Shown here: positions 13,201 to 19,200 of the stretch, piece by piece | Numbering within the stretch: position 1 is the stretch's first letter | Layout: each line of letters begins with the position of its first letter | NCBI GenBank assembly: GCA_020650975.1 | Contig: JAIPMN010017794.1 | Coordinates: 1 to 20,046, forward strand | Origin: Apostichopus californicus | Lineage: Eukaryota; Echinodermata; Holothuroidea; Aspidochirotida; Stichopodidae | Direction of reading: 5' to 3' | Length of the DNA stretch: 20,046 nucleotides | Program-made: the position numbers and the translations under genes | The notes under the pieces: model-generated | The model's database searches: none | The model's input: only the letters and a program-made list of their open reading frames with translations | What the model was told of the DNA's origin: nothing

Positions 13201-16200
13201 AAGCCTTTTCTTCCTACCATAAATAGTTTCTGTTCCCTTTTGGAAAAAAAGTGTGTTGTTAAAAGTAGTCAGCTAATGTTTAGGCGATGCAATATCGACT
13301 GCGAGGCTCATACTGTTTGGCGGTGGATTTTATCAAGCAGGAACTTGCGAAGAATCCATCATTGCCTTATCAAAGCCGCAAGCTGACCGAAGTCAGTCTC
13401 TTAGATTCATATTTAACGTCCATGATTATGAATTGTCAATTGTCAACAACTCTGTAACTGGACGACATACATTAATCTTGGAGTGACTCGAACTCGGGAC
13501 CTTATGATTGAAAGGCACCGGCGTTAACCACTGAGCTAACACTCCCTGTTCACTGAGCTAACACTGCCTCGAATCTTTGCATTTAATTCACGTTGAATGA
13601 ATGAGAATAGCAAATCCAGGGATCGTCATGAATCTAACATGATTTTATTTATTTTTAATGTAGAGCAATCTTCAGGTTTGAAGGAAAACACTCATGGCAA
13701 ACAAAGGTAGGTTATTATTGTTGTTGCAGCTGTTAGATAACCGTATGCAAAATAGCCAGGCACTCTCACATAAATTAAAATTTGTAGAAGAAGCCAACAA
13801 GAAACTAATATGTACCTTAAGTATTTCAAGTTTTTTGAAACATTGAAGGAAACCCTTGTCAGTGAATCACTTTCTATCCATGATTATTTATGAAGTTAGA
13901 TAGGAAACTTCACAAAGTAACATTCATTCCCTTTCCATTTATTTCCTTGCTAGTAACGTAGCACATTATAAGCAAATGTGATGCATGCATGTTTGTTTAT
14001 AGCTTGACCTGATCTAGTTGGAAACAACCAACCAAACAGCTTGTTTAGCTAACCACACACTACCTGATCAGAATATGGGTTACTCTACTCGACTGTTGTG
14101 ACAAAGTTTTGTTTTGTATTAGACCCTATAGCTGTACAATGTGATGAGTGCACACCGAACAACCATTTAATTCACAACATTTATTGTATAATTCAATCAT
14201 ACATCTTTGTTCCTGGATTAGATGTTATCTGATGATACCATGTGCAGACTCAAATGGATGAGTCTGCCGCCCTCAGTTACATGTCATGTACCTTAATACT
14301 AACTGACAAGGTTCAGAATGATTGAGACGATTTGTGTTTTTGTTTTAGGACGGGTTCTCCTGGCTCAGATAGAAAACCAAAGGACCAGAGGGACCCTCAG
14401 AGCATGGACTGGAAGGAGAGAGGGGGCAAAGGAAGGGACCACAAAGTACTCATGGAGTTTCAAGTTAATAAGGTAAAGTGGGATTGAATATTTAGAAAAT
14501 GTATGTAGACCAAAAACTGGATTATATCATTGCACCATAAAAAGATAATTTAGTTTTGAAAGATAGGAAAGGTATGGAGAAGGCTCGTCGTCTGACATAA
14601 GCAGCACTTAGATATGTCTATATCGCATGAATTTTGTTGCCACGTGATCAAAGTGTAGCATATATATATCTGTTGTTTATTACAGCTTCAATTCAGAATT
14701 TTGTTGCCATGTGAACAAAGTGGCAGCATATATATCTGTTGTTTATTACAGCTTCAATTCAGAATTTTGTTGCCATGTGAGCAAAGTGCAGCATATATAT
14801 CTGTTGTTTATTACAGCTTCAATTCAGAATGTTGTTGCCATTTGAGCAAAGTGCAGCATAAATATCTGTTGTTTATTACATTTTCAATTTAGAATTTTGT
14901 TGCCATGTGAGCTAAGTGCAGCATATATATCTGTTGTTTATTACAGCTTCAATTCAGAATTTTGTTGCCATGTGAGCAAAGTGTAGTATATATATCAGTT
15001 GTTTATTACAGCATCAATTCAGAATTTGTTGCCATGTGAGCAAAGTGCAGCATAAATATCTGTTGTTTATTACAGCTTCAATTCATAATTTTGTTGCCAT
15101 GTGAGCAAAGTGTAGCATATATATATATGTTGTTTATTACAGCTTCAATTCAGACATGAGGTTTACCCGAACCACACAACTCACGCAGCTAGGCAAGTTT
15201 TACTCATCAATGACATCGAGGTCCGAGACAAGCTGGCCGCATCTCAGATCAACAAGTTCCTCTATCAATATTCATCGGGCAAGATTCCCAAGCGTTCAAA
15301 TGCTAGTATGGTGAGTCTGTTTTATTTTGGTGGTTTTTGTCCTAATTTTTTTAACCCTATTTCTAACCAATAATTCTCTTTCCTCTTTCAACATTTTATA
15401 ATGTCCCAGCCATGCTTCTGTTCATGGTTTCCTTCCTCTTTGTTGAAAAGGGTTAACTTTTTAATTTTTTTATGACAGAAACTTGTAAGACTATTAGGTT
15501 ATAATGTCTTGATGATCAAATGGAGAATGTTGGAAAATGAAGCTTAAAAGATTTCATTTGAGACCTAAGATTGCTATTTTAAAGAATCAAATTTGTCCAT
15601 ATTGATAGCAGAGGGGGCCTAACTTTTGTACAGATGTGACTGTAGCAAAGGAAATGTTATCTAGCTATCCCTTTTGATAGTTCACAGCTGTTAGATATAG
15701 ATCTTTTGCACTACCAATATAACCCTCCCATGGCAGCTTTACAGGGCCCGACTATTCAACCAGATAAATTTCTCCCCTGTACTAATTCCATGTATTAGTC
15801 GAGAGATGTTTTCCCAAGCGAGGAGAAAGTTATGACCCACCCATTAATGTCATAGATTTCATTTCTTCAATTTTATCTTTTCATTTTAAGGTCTCCATTC
15901 GGGCTGTTCACATCCGTCCAGATGCAGCTGTGCCCACCCAAGAGTGCTGTCTGAGGGTGTCATTACAACCTATGAGATTTAATATAGACCAGGTGACTAA
16001 TGTTAAACATTGAATGCATTTATAACATACCATCATGTTGCTCACAGCAGAATTTGATTGGGGTTAGAAGATTGTCCATTACTCTTATTCAGTTTTCAGT
16101 AATTGCTAATGTTTAGGTACAGCTAGTTCCCAAAATGCAAACTTTGCTGGCAATGGTGTTTACCTTTTGCTTTTTCTTATTTCTTTTTGATATTTCCAAA

Positions 16201-19200
16201 AGAATTGTTGTGTATTTCTGTGTAAGAGTTCAACTTGATATATTAATGTAAATATAAAAGTTCATAACTTGAGAGTTCAAGGTTGCATTCCAAACAGAAC
16301 TATTCAAAGGCTTGTTTGTTATGCAGTTCAAGTCCAGGGTGAGTGTGGTTTCCTTATTGGGCTTATACATATTCTAATCTTTGATTGACAATATCGATAT
16401 TGCAAGAAATATGGATAGAATTAGTGTCAAGTACACTTGCCTCTTTAATATTAAAAAAAAAACATTGGCCAAGGAGATGACTTGCTTGATTCTGAAGTTA
16501 AGGCTGTTACTAACATTATTTACGTAAAGTTCAGAAAGGTATAAATTTCAATTCAGTTAAATTAATCTGAACCCCTTAAAAAACGAAACCAATTCCCCAA
16601 ATGAGTTTCTTGCATTTGAACCATTATGATCATGTTCATAGTTTAGTGATCTTTTCATAATCATGCTGCTAATGTCTGTTTATATTATGAGGCCAATCTG
16701 AGTGATGTATAGGGTTTTATTATTCTATTTTCTTTCCTTTCTTTGTTGGTGTGTAGGATGCTCTTTTCTTCGTGTTGGATTTCTTTAAGGAGATCTATGG
16801 ATTGCAGATAGAAGGACCAACAGGTAAGGATATACACAACAAGAGGATATACACAACAAGAGGATATACACGCGTGGATATACACAACAAGAGGATATAT
16901 ACATGAAAAGATATACACATCAAGAGGATATACGACAAGAGGATCAATATACACAACAAGAGGATATACACAACAAGAGGATACACACAACAAGGGGATA
17001 TATACAACAAGAAGATATTTATCATAACAGGATAAACAACCCAAAATAGTCAAACAGTTATAATAGATCCAATGTAAAAGAATAAAGGGAAGAACGGGGC
17101 AATTTTCCCCCAAATTTTCCACTACATTTGAGAAAATGTTCCCCTTGAATATATGCCAGAAAGCCACCATAATTATGTCTAGCAATGTTAGCCCACAAAA
17201 CTTACAGAAATAATAGACATTGATCACATCTGACATAAATTCATATTTTAAAATAGATACCCATCTACCTGTACATCAAGAAACAACATCCCCAATGATT
17301 TAACCTTGTTCCAGTTATGTTTTTGATAACACTGTTTCACGAAATAAGACATTGGGTACTATTAAACAGACAAATTAAGATGAAACTCTGATTTTGAAAA
17401 CTGTACCAAAATTATTCTGCTTGCTTACAGAGATGAGTTTTATCTTCTCATTTTGTAGACAACTACCCTCCATCCTCAGCGGGTGGTGTCACCCCTCCCT
17501 CAGCTACCTCTGTCCCCATACAGGTGCCGGGGTCACCAACTTCACCGTTGAAAAGACCTGTTGATAACTACCATTCACTCGATAGCAAAGAACCAAGTCC
17601 ATTGTCTCCAGTACGAAAACAGATACACAAGGAGGGGACACTAGCACCAATATTCTTTAGGTGAGTCTCATAAAGCTAAGAACACCAAAAAGTGAACTCA
17701 TGACATAAATATGTTTTCTGTATATATTCAAATTTAAGAGAAAAAAGTTCAGAATTACGTTATGTGGTCAATTTGTTGATATGTTCAGTTTTAGTGACCC
17801 ATTGTTTTCCATAAAAGAATGAAGTCCATTTCAAAGGATGGGGTGCTGGTTGAAATCATTGTTAGACAGCCCCTAGTAATGGAACATCACAACCGTTTCT
17901 AGGTTCATTATTTTGTGCACTGAATCTATAATATTCTCATGTCTTGCCAGGTCTTTTGTGTTTTCTCCGGATGTTCCTGTCAAGTTAGATTATGAGGGGA
18001 AAAGACTCCAGATGGAACAGGTAATTAATTCTCTTGTCTTTGTTATACAGATTCTAGTGAGTTTGTGATGTACTTTCTCTCTGTTATTATTTTCTATATC
18101 TGGTATGTATTAAAGGAAGACACAGGACAAGATATGAAGCACACACAAAACCATCATTTGCATAGTTTGTGTCATTAGTCACCTTTCACCTTGGAATGCT
18201 ACTTTACTCAAAGCAGAAATGGCTCAAGTCTTTGGAAATGTTTTAGTAGGTACCAACAGTGCTATACCAAGACACCTCCACAATGTAAATGCTATATTTA
18301 TCAGCCAATCAAGTGAAGATATTTAGGTATGGACAGTCATTTCTGTCTGACTGTACCAGTCACTAAGCATGTTTAGCTCATGAGAGTGTTATATGATTAT
18401 TTTATCAAGAACCTTACCTACCTGACATTAAACTGATTTTGTCAGTATGTATATCAATATCAGATGACTGAGATACCTTCATTAAATAAATTAAAAAAGT
18501 GACTTACAAAAACTGTATTTAGCTTAAAAGCAAGATCATTTAGGTAGGGTTTCAATTGAATTGATAAACTGATCAGGTGAGCTAACAGGCCACCTGTGTA
18601 TTCTCTCCTCCATACCTTAAGCACTTCTCCTGGTGTATATGCACATGTTAGAATCTATTTGTCTTTGTTTTTGCCGTCCTCAACCTCCTTTTATGTAAAA
18701 TTAATTAATATTTTCAATCATATTTGCCAGTAGAGTTCAAAGTGAATTAGAAATTTGTTTGTTCCAGTTTCTTTTTAAATGGACATGACAAATACTATAT
18801 CAGTAGTATCACAACACCATGAAAAGCCTCTCCACTGAGTCAGGTGACCAACTTAATTTCTACGACAGCGACAAAATTAATATTTACTCCTCTCCATATT
18901 CAAACGCTGTCATATTCTCTTTTGATATTTCACAGGGAACATTTGTAGGTATCTTGGCTGGCCTTGGTCAACTCAATAAATCAGAATTTTCTCTCAGGAG
19001 ACTGCATAACAGACAAGGGTAAGTGTAACACAAAAGTAAAACTGAAAGTTTTGTCCATTTCTCTATATCACTCTTACCCCAATTCTGATGCACAAAAGGC
19101 AGAATTTTTTAATTATTTTATTTCTGTTTCCTGTTGTGAACATTCGAGTTCACAATGCTGGTAACCTCCATCCATTTACAAGACTTCTGGAAAATATATA

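Noticed and set aside
13480-13546. Functional tRNA gene on the minus strand
   Set aside because: The D-arm pairing is poor and the anticodon loop would have eight bases; a SINE head or pseudogene fits better.
14627-15160. CRISPR-like array
   Set aside because: Units are contiguous with no unique spacers, copies diverge, and the context is a spliced animal gene.
16685-17236. 183-codon minus-strand frame rich in Tyr, Val and Cys
   Set aside because: Its core is the reverse of the 17-bp array and it overlaps w20 antisense. No family resemblance.
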